64,000 nt of DNA from NCBI GenBank assembly GCA_003313425.1, contig NHZP01000065.1, positions 1 to 64,000 of the forward strand, in the 5' to 3' direction. The stretch's first letter is position 1. Every line of letters begins with the position of its first letter. A model generated the notes under the pieces. The model did not search any database, was not told the DNA's origin, and saw nothing but the letters and a program-made list of their open reading frames with translations. A program made the position numbers and the translations under genes. This DNA comes from Pseudopyrenochaeta lycopersici. Lineage: Eukaryota > Ascomycota > Dothideomycetes > Pleosporales > Pseudopyrenochaetaceae. Below, in pieces: positions 20,566-32,109 of this stretch.

Positions 20566-20987
20566 CTGTGCCGTTGCACAGGGTACCTGGGCAATCAGGT
20601 GATGATGGGTTTCCTTTGTCAGCGAAATTTGATGATAAGACTTGGAGATGCGAGAGATCTCAACGTCATGCACCAAACGTCATGCACAAAACCTCATGCA
20701 CCAAACGTCATGCACAAAACCTCATGCACCATGCACCACACACCACGAGAATTCACTTCAAAACTGGGATTTTGCAAAGTAGCTAGTGCATTAGCTACGT
20801 CAATTCATGAGATTTCAGACCATTTTGTTTATTACTTTTAATCAGGCTCCATACTTACCTTCGTTTCTGGCAGACTGCACAGGCAGGGCTGCTCCTGTTA
20901 TTCACGCACGCTTGGATTCCAACGTTACCTCTCATTCACAACACCAGAACTGCGGGATTGTGCCGAACCACCTTGTTAACTCCACAG
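20566..20987. mobile_element. MITE-1, unRIPped copy in Gypsy-B
   Basis: 422 bp of balanced composition inside AT-rich Gypsy DNA. Ends CTGTGCCG and TCCACAG are short imperfect inverted repeats flanked by TA on both sides (20564-20565, 20988-20989), as in Tc1/mariner or pogo MITEs. It holds a small tandem array of CATGCAC words (about 20665-20745: CGTCATGCACCAAA / CCTCATGCACCAAA-type units). Open frames of 68-80 codons here are chance frames through this array. A reverse-oriented RIPped copy is at 60834-61194. Confidence 0.8.
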
Positions 20988-20989
20988 TA

Positions 20990-22950
20990 GTTATTATATA
21001 CCTAAATAAATAGGACGTAGAACTCTATAGCGTATAAGAATTTAAAGTAATTACTAACTATAAGAACCTAGAGTACTTTATAAAGAAGTAAAAGATAATA
21101 GAATAACACGTATAATAGTTAGTTTACCTATTATAGTTTAATAATATAAAGCTGTAGTACTGTCTAGGCAAGGAGAATACCTAAGCAGACGCACTATCTA
21201 GAAAAGACTAGGACCTACTATAAGGAATAGATAATAGCTGCTTAGTAATTAGAGAGTTTATTATATTAGTACTAGCCTAATAGTAAGATATAATAGTTAT
21301 AGGGGTCGTATAAACCCCTACGTTAACCCTTAATAGCTTAATTATAGCTAAGTCCCTACTAAAAGTTCTAATCCTTAAGGACTTAATTACTAAACACTAG
21401 GACTAAGCTGTACAAGACAACTTAACCTATTAGGAAGTCTACAACGCTATAAAGCTAGGTGCTAGGTCGCTACCTAGCATAATAAAGAAACTTGCTATAT
21501 TACTAGGAGATTGCATAATTAACTTAGAAAGAAAGCTCTAATAGAGATCTAGGATCTAGGTGCCTAAAAATAAACCTCTTTGTATAGGAATTATCTAGTA
21601 AGTATATCTAGCTATGTAAATAGGTTACCTAAGAAGAGAAGAAACGTACCGCACGCTACCTAGTACCTAGTACTAGCTAGGTATAAGTAAAAACGTCTGC
21701 TAATTTGTACAGAATTATAGCTTATATAGACAAAGCACCCTATAGAGAGATAGTAAGTATAAATACCTACGCCTGTTACTAGTACCTAGTCGTACGTAGC
21801 AAGACTTAATAGTTAACTTTATTACTAGTCTACTACTATTATCTAGCTGCACTAACTTAATAGTAGTTAAAGACTGCCTAGGTAAAGGCGTAATGCTAAT
21901 CCTACTTAAGATAATTAAAGTAGATAATATAGCCTAGGTATTTATATAAGAAGTCTTCTACTACTATAGGCTCCCTAGGTCTATTATATTAAATAGGGGC
22001 ACGTAATTTATAAGTAAACTATAAGGAAAAATCTATAAACTTTTAGGAGTATAGAGGAACCTGTTAACAGCCTACTACCTATAAATAGACAGTACTATAG
22101 AACGCGCGAATAGTAATATTAAAGTAGTTAGATAAATCTTTTATAACTATAACTAGAATAACTAGGTAATACTATACCTAATCTTTAAGCTAATACTAAA
22201 CACTCGTACAAACTCCTCTACAGGCGTCTCTCCTTTCTTCCTTCTATACAGCTATCTAAACTCGCCCTTCCTAGAGCTACCTAGGAAATTAGCTAGCAGC
22301 AACCTACTTAATAGAGTAACACCCCCTAGTAAATAAGCAGAAAGTATCGTACGAACGCTAAAACAAGCTGCTAACTAGGCTATCTTAGCTATAACACACG
22401 CTTAATAATAACAGGAAGCACAGGTAAATAAGACACGTCGCCTAGCTCCTAAGTATAAGGTTAGAGACTAGGTATAGTTAGACCTCAGGCACGTATAAAC
22501 TACACGCAGAAGCAAGAAACTTAACTAGAAAAGTAAGAAGTACTAAGTTGCCTACGTACGAGACCCCTATTAGGTTAAGCTTAATATACTATAAAGAACT
22601 AAATTATACTATATAGAGAAGCTAAGACTAGCTACTAAAGACCCTTTCCTATTACAACAAACTAATAACTTAAACCCCGCTGCTGTTATTGTATAAGACA
22701 ACAACCTACAGGAAGACTACCTTAAATAAGTAATTAAAAATATCTAAGATAAGCGCTTATAAAATTTATATAATAAGTTCTATATAAAATAGGAGGGGTA
22801 CTATAACCTAACTTAGGAGCTAGAAGAGAATCTTATTACTATAGAAGCCTATAAGAAATAGAGGACTTATATATAGCTTATACAGCTACTATCTAGAAAA
22901 CTACTAAAAGGTTAGAGAAATAAGCTAGCACAAGCTAACTAACCCTGTAT
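20990..22950 (+). pseudogene. Gypsy-B RNase H, integrase and chromodomain remnant
   Basis: RNase H end near 21035-21230: FKVITNYKNLEYFIKK, then YCLGKENT and ADALSRKD. Integrase follows, readable in shifting frames to about 22650. A chromodomain at about 22735-22870 reads VIKNI, then KRLQKFI and EGYYNLT, stop, ELEENL. Dense TAA/TAG stops. Confidence 0.78.
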
Positions 22951-24345
22951 AAGGCCCTCTAACCTAAGACGTCTAAGAAATGTTTATCCTCCTTAAGCTT
23001 AGTAAGGACTTAACTCTAACCTTAACTACGCTAAGGAACAGAGACTCTATTAGAAGATAAGAAAGGTAGAGCACGCCTAGCTATATAAGACGTACTATAA
23101 TCCTACTACACGTAATTAGAGTAAGCCCCGCTCTACTTACTAGTAATAGAGATATACTTAGTAAAGGCTGTAAACGTACAACGCTCTCGTATAGCCTTAG
23201 CATAGTTATTAGAATAGAAGTTAGCGTTAAGAGAACTGCGGCTATAGATAAGGTAGGCTTTAAGGTAGGATTAACAACTAGAGAGGAGTTACTAAGCGTT
23301 AATTATATAACAAGTAATAATAAGAGAGAAATTATTAAGACTATAGCCCTACTAAGCATTATATAGAGATTAATTAATAGAATAAAGGAAGAATTTAGCA
23401 ATGTAAACTAGCTTAGGCTAAATAACATTAGATATAGAAAAGAAAAGAGGAATAAGACGTATAGAAGTAATTATAAAGAGACAGCAAAACTCGTCTGTAA
23501 CTAGAGTATCTAGGATATACTAGATTATATAGTTAGTAGGGAGAAGAGACGTATTACCCTAAGCAGCAGGAATAATAATACTAGCAGGTTAAGTTTAGTT
23601 AGGAGCTGTTTAAGTAAGCTAAGCGTAAGTAACCTAAGCAATATTAGCCCTAGCAGCTGTATGCGTAAACATAATATTACTAGTAGTTATATAAGCAAGA
23701 TAGTTTATACTACTGCTATAACTACTAGGACCCTACATACTGTAATTAGGCTAACTAGCTAAGGGAGCTGCTTTAGGAGGTATGTTAGTAATAATAGGAA
23801 GACGAGTTATACGTAAGCAAGTTAAAGTTAAGTAGTAAAAAAGGAAAAAAGAGTTAGAGGAAAAGCTCTTTATATGCGCACAAGTGAGCAAATAACTAAC
23901 CTCTCCTCTACTTTATATTATTAGGTAACAATAATACCTAAAAGAGGAAAAGTACCTGTAAATAAATAAGAAAAAGTATATAAAACATCTCTACTTTTGT
24001 AGTATAATAATATAACGCTACCTATATAAGTATAAAGTTAAGGTTAAACTATATATAAAGAAGTAATATAGTTATTTAAGGAGGAGGAGGGTATTATAAT
24101 AGGCTGCGCCCTTTAAGTAAGAGAGGCTTTACTACTATCGCACGGGGAGCGAACTCTTTAATCTCCTCTACCCCCCTTTTCTTATAAGCTTGTATAAGTT
24201 AGTAGCTAGAGGGGCACGTCCCTCTTTACTCTTACGAACATATATATATATCCTCTAAGGATACCTGTAACCTCTTCTCTGTCTTTCTCCTTCTGTAGTA
24301 TAGGACAAATGCACACTTGTTAGCTAGGCCTCTTCGCCTATAACA
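22951..24345 (+). repeat. Gypsy-B 1395-bp tandem unit, copy 1 (3' region plus LTR)
   Basis: Begins AAGGCCCTCTAACC and ends with the LTR at 24095-24345 (starting TATAATAGG after RIP). It repeats immediately as 24346-25740 with exactly the same period (1395 bp). The non-LTR part has weak semi-open frames on the + strand and a lysine-rich block near 23840, but no recognisable domain. Confidence 0.85.
24095..24345 (+). repeat. Gypsy-B LTR 2 (middle)
   Basis: 251 bp, preceded by a purine tract GGAGGAGGAGGG. Its first bases read TATAATAGG instead of TGTAATAGG, a G-to-A change. Confidence 0.88.
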
Positions 24346-25740
24346 AAGGCCCTCTAACCTAAGACGTCTAAGAAACGTTTATCCTCCTTAGGCTTAGTAA
24401 GGACTTAACCCTAACCTTAACTATGCTAAGGAATAGAGACTCTATTAGAAGGTAAGAGAGGTAGAGTACGCCTAGCTATATAAGACGTACTATAATCCTG
24501 CTATATATAATTAGAGTAAGCCCTACTCTACTTACTAGTAATAGAGACATACCTAGTAAAGGCTGTAAATATATAACGCTCTTATATAGTCTTAGCATAG
24601 TTATTAGAATAGAAGTTGGCGTTAAGAGAACTGCGGCTATAGATAAGGTAGGCTTTAAGGTAGGATTAACAACTAGAGAGGAGTTACTAAGCGTTAATTA
24701 TATAACAAGTAATAATAAGAGAGAAATTATTAAGACTATAGCCCTACTAAGCATTATATAGAGATTAATTAATAGAATAAAGGAAGAATTTAGCAATGTA
24801 AACTAGCTTAGGCTAAATAACATTAGATATAGAAAAGAAAAGAGGAATAAGACGTATAGAAGTAATTATAAAGAGACAGCAAAACTCGTCTGTAACTAGA
24901 GTATCTAGGATATACTAGATTACGTAGTTAGTAGGGAGAAGAGACGTATTACTCTAAGTAGTAGGAATAATAATACTAGTAGGTTAAGTTTAGTTAGGAG
25001 CTGTTTAAGTAAGCTAAGCGCAAGTAACCTAAGTAATGTTAGCCCTAGCAGCTGCGTGCGTAGACATAATGTTACTAGCAGTCGTACGAGCAAGATAGTT
25101 TATACTACTACTATAACTACTAGGACCCTACACACTGTAATTAGGCTAACTAGCTAAGAGAGCTGCTTTAGGAGGCATATTAGTAATAAAAAGAAGATAA
25201 GTTGTACGCAAGTCAGTTAAAGTTAAGCAGTAAAAGAGAAAGAAAGAGTTAGAGGAAAAGCTCTTTATATACGCACGAGTAAGCAAATAACTAACCTCTC
25301 CTCTACTTTACGTTAATAGGTAATAATAATAGGTAAAGGACGAAAATTACCTGCAAATAAATAAGAAAAAGTACACGTAATATCTCTACTTTTATAGTAT
25401 AATAATATAATACTACTTATATAAGTATAAAGTTAAAGTTAAAACTACATATAAAGAAGTAATATAGCTATTTAAGGAGGAGGAGGGGATTATAATAGGC
25501 TGCGCCCTTTAAGCAGGAGAGGCTTTGCTACTATCGCACGGGGAAGGAACTCCTTAATCTCCTCTACCTCTTTTTCTTATTAGCTTATATAGGTTAGTAG
25601 CTGGAGGAGCACGTTCCTCTTTACTTATACGAACATACATATATATCCTCTAAGGATACCTGTAACCTCTTCTCTATCTTTCTCCTTCTGTAGTATAGGA
25701 CAAATGCACACTCGTTAGCTAGGCCTCTTCGCCTATAACA
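24346..25740 (+). repeat. Gypsy-B 1395-bp tandem unit, copy 2
   Basis: Direct continuation of copy 1 with scattered C/T and G/A differences. Ends with LTR 3. Confidence 0.85.
25491..25740 (+). repeat. Gypsy-B LTR 3 (3')
   Basis: 250 bp, preceded by purine tract GGAGGAGGAGGGG. Followed by the target duplication GTAGC. Confidence 0.9.
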
Positions 25741-28150
25741 GTAGCCTTATTTACTTTCTACTAATCTAGGATATTAAAAGAATTACCTACTATAATATAA
25801 GGGGTGCTAAAGTAGGATTCTCTCTCTTAGTAAGTTTACCCTTTCTCCTCTTCTATCTCCTTAGGGTCTATATCCTAACTCTTGTTAGATACTAACCCTA
25901 TATATAAGAGGCTACTTAATTATAAATAAACTAGGGATAGAAGTTTCTAGAACTACTCTATACTTTATAAACATTAAGGATAAGTTAATAAGAATAGAGT
26001 AGAGCTACTAGTTTCTTAACTATTGTATTAATTAAGATATTTAAGAAATTGTTAGCAGTAGTTATGTTTATCCTAGGCATCCTACGTATCGTCTTAGAGC
26101 TACTATTAGATTATTTACTGTAATAAATAGCTGTAATAATAATACCTTATACGCTGTAAGCTTCTATAATAAATCTAGGATAGTAGCGTAATTAAAGAGG
26201 TATCTGCGCTCTGCCTCTGTCTTAGAGTAATATTTACTTAGTTTTAATTAACCCTTTTTAGCTGCTGCCTTTACTACTGCTAGCTACCCTTTATTATCTC
26301 TATTTTCTAAATCTTTACCTAGCTCTTCTATTATCTAGTCTAAGAAATTAAAAAGCTAGTTATATATAAGCTAAATATACTAAATTTAAGGTTTCTAGTT
26401 TTAGCTTAGTAAGTTAGTTACGTCCTTAAATCTCTTAAGTGTATCGCAAATAAGCTTAAGGTAGTACTATTTAGTTAAAGATAGCTAAAGTTGCTTAAGA
26501 TTACGGAAATCTACGTTAGTATAATCGCTATTACTTATAACCCTCGCAGGTGCTTTTAGATTAATTTCCTACTTAAGCTATTTATTAATATATACCTAGA
26601 GCGTAACTACACGCTTGCATATATTACAGGTTAAGTTCTATTAAGTCTTGATATCCTATATAACTAAAAGTTATTCTTTTAGTACTAGAAAACTCTGTAT
26701 ATTAATAAACTACTTATAGCGTTAGGGTAATTAATTAATAGCTTTATAGATTGTTTAGAGCTATCTATAGCTTAGTCTATAATAAATAGCTGTAATAATA
26801 GCTAACTTACTTTATAAAGAGAGTTTAGGACTAATATTTTAGTATATATTTCTTTTATATAGCGCTATTGTAGATTTTCCTTAACCTTAAGCTTAGTAGG
26901 AGCTGTTAGTTTAAAGTACTAGATAGTATCCTAAATAATAAGATTAATAATATAAGCTAGGCATAGAATTGTATTTTCTGTAGTATTCTAAATAATATCC
27001 TCTTCTTATAATTTTATTTAGATAGTATAAGCTAACGTGCTGTTATTACTAGTATTATCGCAGGTAATAGCTAAAAGTTACTATTTAGTATTTATATTAT
27101 TTAGAAGCTGTAATACTTCTACTGTAATAGACGCGCCTGTATAGCTTCTGTAGATAAGGATAAAATTAAGTAGTTTCTTATAAAGTTACTAGTCGTTTAT
27201 AATATAGTATCCCTTTACTGCAAGAAAGCTAAGGTAATTTCCTATAGACTAGGCGTCTAAGGTAATTAAAATTTTTATATTTTCTCTAAGGTTGTCTAGG
27301 AGAGAAGCCCTAGCTACCTTAACTTAAGCCTAAAAGATTAACTAGAATTTATAATAAGTAATTATTATAGGATTAGGCTAAAGGAACTAGAGAAAGCGTT
27401 AAAAGGATGACTACTCTACTATTTAGAAAGACTAGTTAAAATCTATTACTACCTATATAAGTTCTCTCTTAAAAGTAATTATAGAGTATAGTAGAACTAA
27501 TTACTCTATATTACTATTTAAAGGTTATAAAAAATAAGTTATAAGTAAAGGTAACTAAGTATAAACTAGAACTTAAGTCTCCTTATAAAACTAAGATTTT
27601 TAGTAATTTAAAAGGTGCTTAGTACTAATTACATTAACTACTAGATATTAAAGTATATATCTGTAGTTAAAACAAAATATATATAGTTAACTATTAATAA
27701 TTTATACAGCCTTACTAAATTAACTCTAGATTAGGCTATAACGTAAAGATAAGCCCTATAGTAGTTTCTTTAATAATAGGATTAGTGCCTAGGCAGTTAT
27801 ATCCTACTACGTTTTCTACTTTAAAATAATCTCTTATTATATCTTATCTTACTTATCTTCTATTATTAGATATTTAAGTAAGATAAGAGTAGTTTAATTC
27901 CCTTTAATAATCTAAGGAGTAGCAAGTTTAAATTAGTTAAGGACGTGCGGAAACTAGAGAGGTTAAGTAGTAAGTACTATAATAAGAAAATAGCTATAAT
28001 AATATATTATAATAAATATAAAGTAGTTACTAGGTAGAGTATAGGACCTAGGATACTCTAATAGAGTATACAAGCAATAATATTTTAATATAGCTTAGGA
28101 ATTTATTTATTTTAATATAATTATTTATATTCTTTACTCTATTTATATTC
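25741..28150 (-). pseudogene. hAT-2 transposase catalytic region remnant
   Basis: The minus strand near 27300-26880 reads NIKILITLDA, stop, SIGNYLSFLAVKGYYI (the hAT DAWSSxNYLSFLAV block with the first catalytic Asp), then YTGASITVEVLQLL, LLAITCDNTSNNSTLA (second block, CDNASNN) and ILCLAYIINLI (CLAHIINL, with His read as Tyr). Near 25900-25745 the segment YFSTPYIIVGNSFNILD leads into the C-terminal block on the far side of Gypsy-B. The His-to-Tyr change (CAC to TAC) is a RIP-type transition. Confidence 0.85.
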
Positions 28151-28155
28151 TTCTC

Positions 28156-28531
28156 TGTGGAGGAAAAAGGGAGAGCTTGGCAACAGTTACCCAGGTGATC
28201 TATGAGATGGACCACTGTTTTGTCTAGGAGGCTTTGAGAGCCAGCTATATAAAGGAGAGCTGAGCACGGCCTATTACAGGGGCCATTATACGGTAGGAGC
28301 GTGAGCAGCGTGTACGCGTGCGCGAGCGCGCACGTGATCGCGCACGTGAGTCTACCTTCAGGTGTCTCCTGCGTGAGCTTGCCCATCAGCTTGCACGTGA
28401 GCGCGCACGTGAGCGCGTACGTGAGCGCGCCCTTGAATGCACACAAAAGACGTGTCTCTCCAGGGTAAGCTCCTACGTCAGTGCGCACGTGAGCCTACCG
28501 TACCCCAGGTCACAGCGCGTTGTTTGCAACA
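28156..28531. repeat. Solo LTR-S1, unRIPped, with CACGTG array
   Basis: 376 bp, TGTGGAGGAA...GTTTGCAACA, flanked by the duplication TTCTC (28151-28155, 28532-28536). No internal element is present, so it is a solo LTR left by LTR-LTR recombination. GC-rich in an AT-rich host. Five CACGTG palindromes occur at about 28330-28495, mostly inside repeated GCGCACGTGA words. A second copy is at 53616-53982. TATATAAA occurs at about 28246. Both open frames across it are low-complexity chance frames. Confidence 0.9.
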
Positions 28532-28539
28532 TTCTCTTA

Positions 28540-30990
28540 TTAAATATAAAAGCTAAAGGCTAAGGGATAGAGATACTAAGAGATTATTAGTTATAATAAT
28601 TACTACTACCTAAACTAGACTAATATATACCCCTAACTAGTCTAGTATTATTCCTCCTTAACTTCTAAATTAGAGAAGCCCTAGAAATCTGTCTTATTAG
28701 ACTAATTACTGCTAGGTTCCTTACTACTAGTCTTATACTTATTTTCTCTTTTATTATATATAGCGTTTATCTTAGAGTTATAGTTAACCTCTACCTTATA
28801 TTTATTACTATTATCGCCTATAACATATAGCATACTACTCTTAAGTAAGATATCTTCCCTACTAGACACAGTATTAAAGATAGGCGTAGGCTTACGTTAT
28901 CTAGTGTAATTAGTATATAACTGCTATAAAATAATATAATAAAACTTACTACTACTTATTATTAGCTACTACTACTAACTCTTCTGTAGTAAGTCCTTTT
29001 ATAAACTCTTACTATTTAGCTTTAGCCTCTTTACTCTTAAAAGTATTACTATTAAGCTTTACTAAGCTATCTTAATAGGTTTTACGCATAATCTTTTCTA
29101 AAATACTACTAATTCTAAAAACTTACGTAATTCTACAGCCTAGCTACTACGTACTTAAAGAGCGCTAAGTAGTAGTAGAGATCTTCTCTAAGGCTCTTTA
29201 GTGCTCTTAAAAAGAGACTTTATAATTTAGCTTCTCCTATTTTAAGTGTACTTAACTAAGCTAAGATTCTAGCTATTTACCTAAAGACTGTAAGTAAGGA
29301 TATATAATAAATAACTATTATAACTTACTACTCTTCTAATCCTTAAAGCGCTAGTTATAAAGTTTCTCTATCTCTTTATTAAGATATTATTTCTTTATAC
29401 CTTTAGGTAGAGACGTATATTTAGCCTTCTTCTCTAGCCTCTTCTTAAGCGCGCATTTAGTAGAATAATCTAAAGCGTTAGCGCTTTTAATAGCTTTAGT
29501 CTCTATATCGCGAAAGGCAGCTTAATCTTTCTACTAAATCGTCTAGGTATTATTACTTAGTTCGCCTTTAAATAGTACTAATAGATTAGGAGGGTAACTT
29601 TTATAGGAACTAATCTAGCCACGCATAGAGATAATATAGTTAACCTCCTGCTCTTTAGAAGCAAACCCCTATTTTAATTAGTATATATATACTATAATAA
29701 TAGACTAGGATAAATACTGCTGTAAGCTTCTTCCTATTTATTACTATTAAATCTAACTAGTATATTATACTAAATATTTAGAAGTAGACCCTTAGGACTA
29801 TCTAGATAGTTAGTATCTTTAATTAGCTCCTGTTTAATAGGTGTAGAAGCTATTACGCAGGAATTATAATAAATATACGTAATAATTAAGTAGTAAGTAG
29901 TTTAGTGTCTAATAATAGAGATATAGAAGTAATAAAGGAAGCCTTTAAGTTATTATATAGTAAGGTAAAGGTAAGAGTAAACAGCAGGCTACACAGGTGC
30001 CTATGCGCTGCGCTAGCGAGTAGAATAGGTACCTACCTACGTATAACCTCTAAAAAAAGTTAGATTACTATAAAAATAAGATTAATTAAAAGCTCGTCTT
30101 AAGTTCTACTATCCTATAGTTTATTATAAAAATTTATTACAGCGTTGCTGCGCTATACGCTAGGACAGCCTGTTTACTAGCTATATTAACTTACTCTTAC
30201 CTTTACCTTTACCTTTACTAAAGGTAATATATTAGTCTAATAAGCTAGATTTCTACTTTCTTACTCTACCTATCTACACTAAATTTCTACCTCTATAATT
30301 AGCTGCGCTCTATTAAATTAACTACTCTCTATTAAATTTACTACTCTCTATTAAGTTAAATATAATAGCTAGAACTAGACCTCCTCCTAAGCGTCTAACG
30401 ACTGGCGGTAAGGCTCCTAGAAAGACTGTAACTAGCGGCAGTGTGCTTGTAAAGGATCTAGCTAGTAAATCTGCGCGAAAGATAATAACTACTTCTAATG
30501 TAGTTACGAAAAAGCGTTGCTAGAAGCTAGGCAGTAAGTTATTATAGTTTCTTATTATAGTTATAAGCTAATTATTTATAGTAGTAGTAATTTAAGAGAT
30601 TATAAAATACTAAAAGTCTACTAATCTGCTTATTTATAAGCTTCTGTTCTCTTACCTTGTCTGTAAAATAGCCTAAGAGTTCTAGTAAAGACTGCGCTTC
30701 TAGAGTAGTATAATTAAGGCTCTCTAAGAGTTAGTTAAGTTGTTTCTAGTTAGTTATTTTAAAGGTAACTATCGCCTTAATATTTTTATTATATATATAC
30801 TAATTTTTAGTAGACTGTATAATAAATATAATTTATATAAAGAGAGTTACTATTTAGTATAAGGATTCTGCGTTAGTAAGGTAATACTATAATAAGTTTT
30901 TACTAGATTTCTTCTAATAGGTATTAGTTTTCTCTAGGTAGTAGTCTTCTTTAGGTAGTAGATTTATCTAGTAGTAGCTTTCTCTAAGTA
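28540..30990 (-). pseudogene. hAT-2 5' coding region remnant
   Basis: RIP-damaged DNA between the solo LTR and the 5' subterminal repeats, expected to hold the N-terminal half of the transposase. The minus strand near 29530-29330 gives a semi-open lysine-rich stretch (AAFRDIETKAIKSANALDYSTK, then KKRLEKKAKYTSLPKGIKK). I do not recognise it as a BED zinc finger. It could also be an extra gene carried by the element. Confidence 0.45.
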
Positions 30991-31089
30991 GTTATAATAT
31001 ATAAATTATAATTTATAATAGTTCTTAAACAACACAGTAACCCTTAAACTGTAATAATTAGCTATAGTAAATATATAACCCTAATTAGT

Positions 31090-31297
31090 TTGTAGTAACC
31101 CTAATATAAAAAACGTGATTACTTAGACCTAAGCCAACCTTACCCTAATAACCCTAGCCCTAACCTCAACCTATTCACAGTAACCTTAACCTATACCTAT
31201 TACTAGCGTATAAAGATTAGGTATAGAGCTGGGTTGGGTACGGGTCTTATGTAATCAAACCCAACCCAACCCCAACCTATACCCATTTGCTACCCTA
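31090..31297. repeat. hAT-2 right subterminal repeats
   Basis: CCAACC/CCTAAC words (AACCCAACCCAACCCCAACC at about 31257-31276), the mirror image of the left subterminal block, followed by the terminal ATTTGCTACCCTA. Confidence 0.65.
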
Positions 31298-31305
31298 CTC
31301 CTATC

Positions 31306-31597
31306 TACTCTAGCTACTTAATATAGGCTGTTTTAGCCTACTTAAGATCTCGCACAGTAAAGAGGTAGAGGGGAAGATGAGGCTTAGCATTAATCACATT
31401 ACAAAAGGAGACTTCTTTAACATCTACTACTCTATATATAGTAAAGTAATTATAGTAAAAAATATCTAGAGTAGTTTTTAAGCTACCAGCGTTATTCTAT
31501 ACGATCTAGAACAAATCCTTAGTAGCTTACTACCTATTATATAGACTCTAAGTCTAGTATATACTAAAGGCTCTAAATAGGAGTTAAAAACACCTTA
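31306..31597 (+). pseudogene. pogo-C transposase remnant, middle piece
   Basis: Lies between hAT-2 and Gypsy-C. The + strand reads FFNIYYSIYSKVIIVKNI, stop, SSF, stop, ATSVILYDLEQILSSL, the pogo/Fot1 segment ...IxxGFRATGLxPYDPExVLSxL. It joins the catalytic part ending at 18933 to the C-terminal piece at 44703. Confidence 0.75.
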
Positions 31598-31602
31598 GAA
31601 CC

Positions 31603-32004
31603 TGTTAAAGATCTAATCAAGTAGTTACAATGTAAAGCAACTAGTGTTAACTAGTTAGTATCTTTAGAGTATTCTGTAGACGTGAAGTATTAGGTTAGCT
31701 AAATATAGGAGTATTATATAATAGTATACTCGTAGGCTGTCTAAAGTTAATTATAATGTGCTATACAGGCTACATTATGCAAGTCTATATATATAATTAT
31801 CTTATAGGATTCTAATAAGGCCCCCTCTAGGTTTTCTAGGTTTGTCTCCGTCCTATAGGACATAGTCCGTCTTAGCGTAGGTTTTCTAGGATTACGTAAC
31901 TCTAGCGTTATTAGTTAGTTTAGAGGCTTAGTCTCTTTATTAGTTATCTATACCTCCTCCTATATCCTTATAACCGCCGCCCTTCCTACTTCTATTTATA
32001 ACAC
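31603..32004 (-). repeat. Gypsy-C outer 3' LTR
   Basis: 402 bp, TGTTAAAGATCTAATC...TTCTATTTATAACA. Members of the same LTR family are at 35916, 42057 and 44297. Confidence 0.9.
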
Positions 32005-32109
32005 TATCCTCCCCCTCTAGTCCTTATGTCTTTATAACTAACCTATAACTTCTTATAGTACTGCCTAACATTATTCTGTTAGAGATTATATAAACACTAT
32101 TAGTTAGGT

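Larger units (their letters stand above)
19660..25740 (+). mobile_element. Gypsy-B, LTR retrotransposon with three LTRs
   Basis: Starts TGTAATAGG at 19660 and ends CCTATAACA at 25740, with the 5-bp target duplication GTAGC at 19655-19659 and 25741-25745. Layout: LTR (19660-19909), gag-like remnant, MITE (20566-20987), RNase H, integrase, chromodomain, a 1.1-kb 3' region, LTR (24095-24345), a second copy of the 3' region, LTR (25491-25740). It sits inside the hAT-2 transposase. The reverse transcriptase domain is not found. Confidence 0.9.
18934..31297 (-). mobile_element. hAT-2 transposon, inserted in pogo-C and split by Gypsy-B and a solo LTR
   Basis: Ends are TAGGGTGGCAAAT at 18934 and ATTTGCTACCCTA ending at 31297, a 13-bp terminal inverted repeat with one mismatch. 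The 8-bp target duplication CTCCTATC is seen at 18926-18933 and 31298-31305. Subterminal sequence at both ends is rich in GGTTGGG/TATAGGTT words. The transposase reads on the minus strand. Subtracting Gypsy-B (6086 bp with duplication) and the solo LTR (381 bp with duplication) leaves about 5.9 kb. Confidence 0.9.

Noticed and set aside
20568..21013. Three open frames of 68-80 codons
   Set aside because: All lie in MITE-1 and its CATGCAC repeats; not present in the second copy and without domains.
28048..28563. Overlapping open frames on both strands (146 and 81 codons)
   Set aside because: They run through the GCGCACGTGA repeat array of a solo LTR; low-complexity frames on opposite strands, with no domain.
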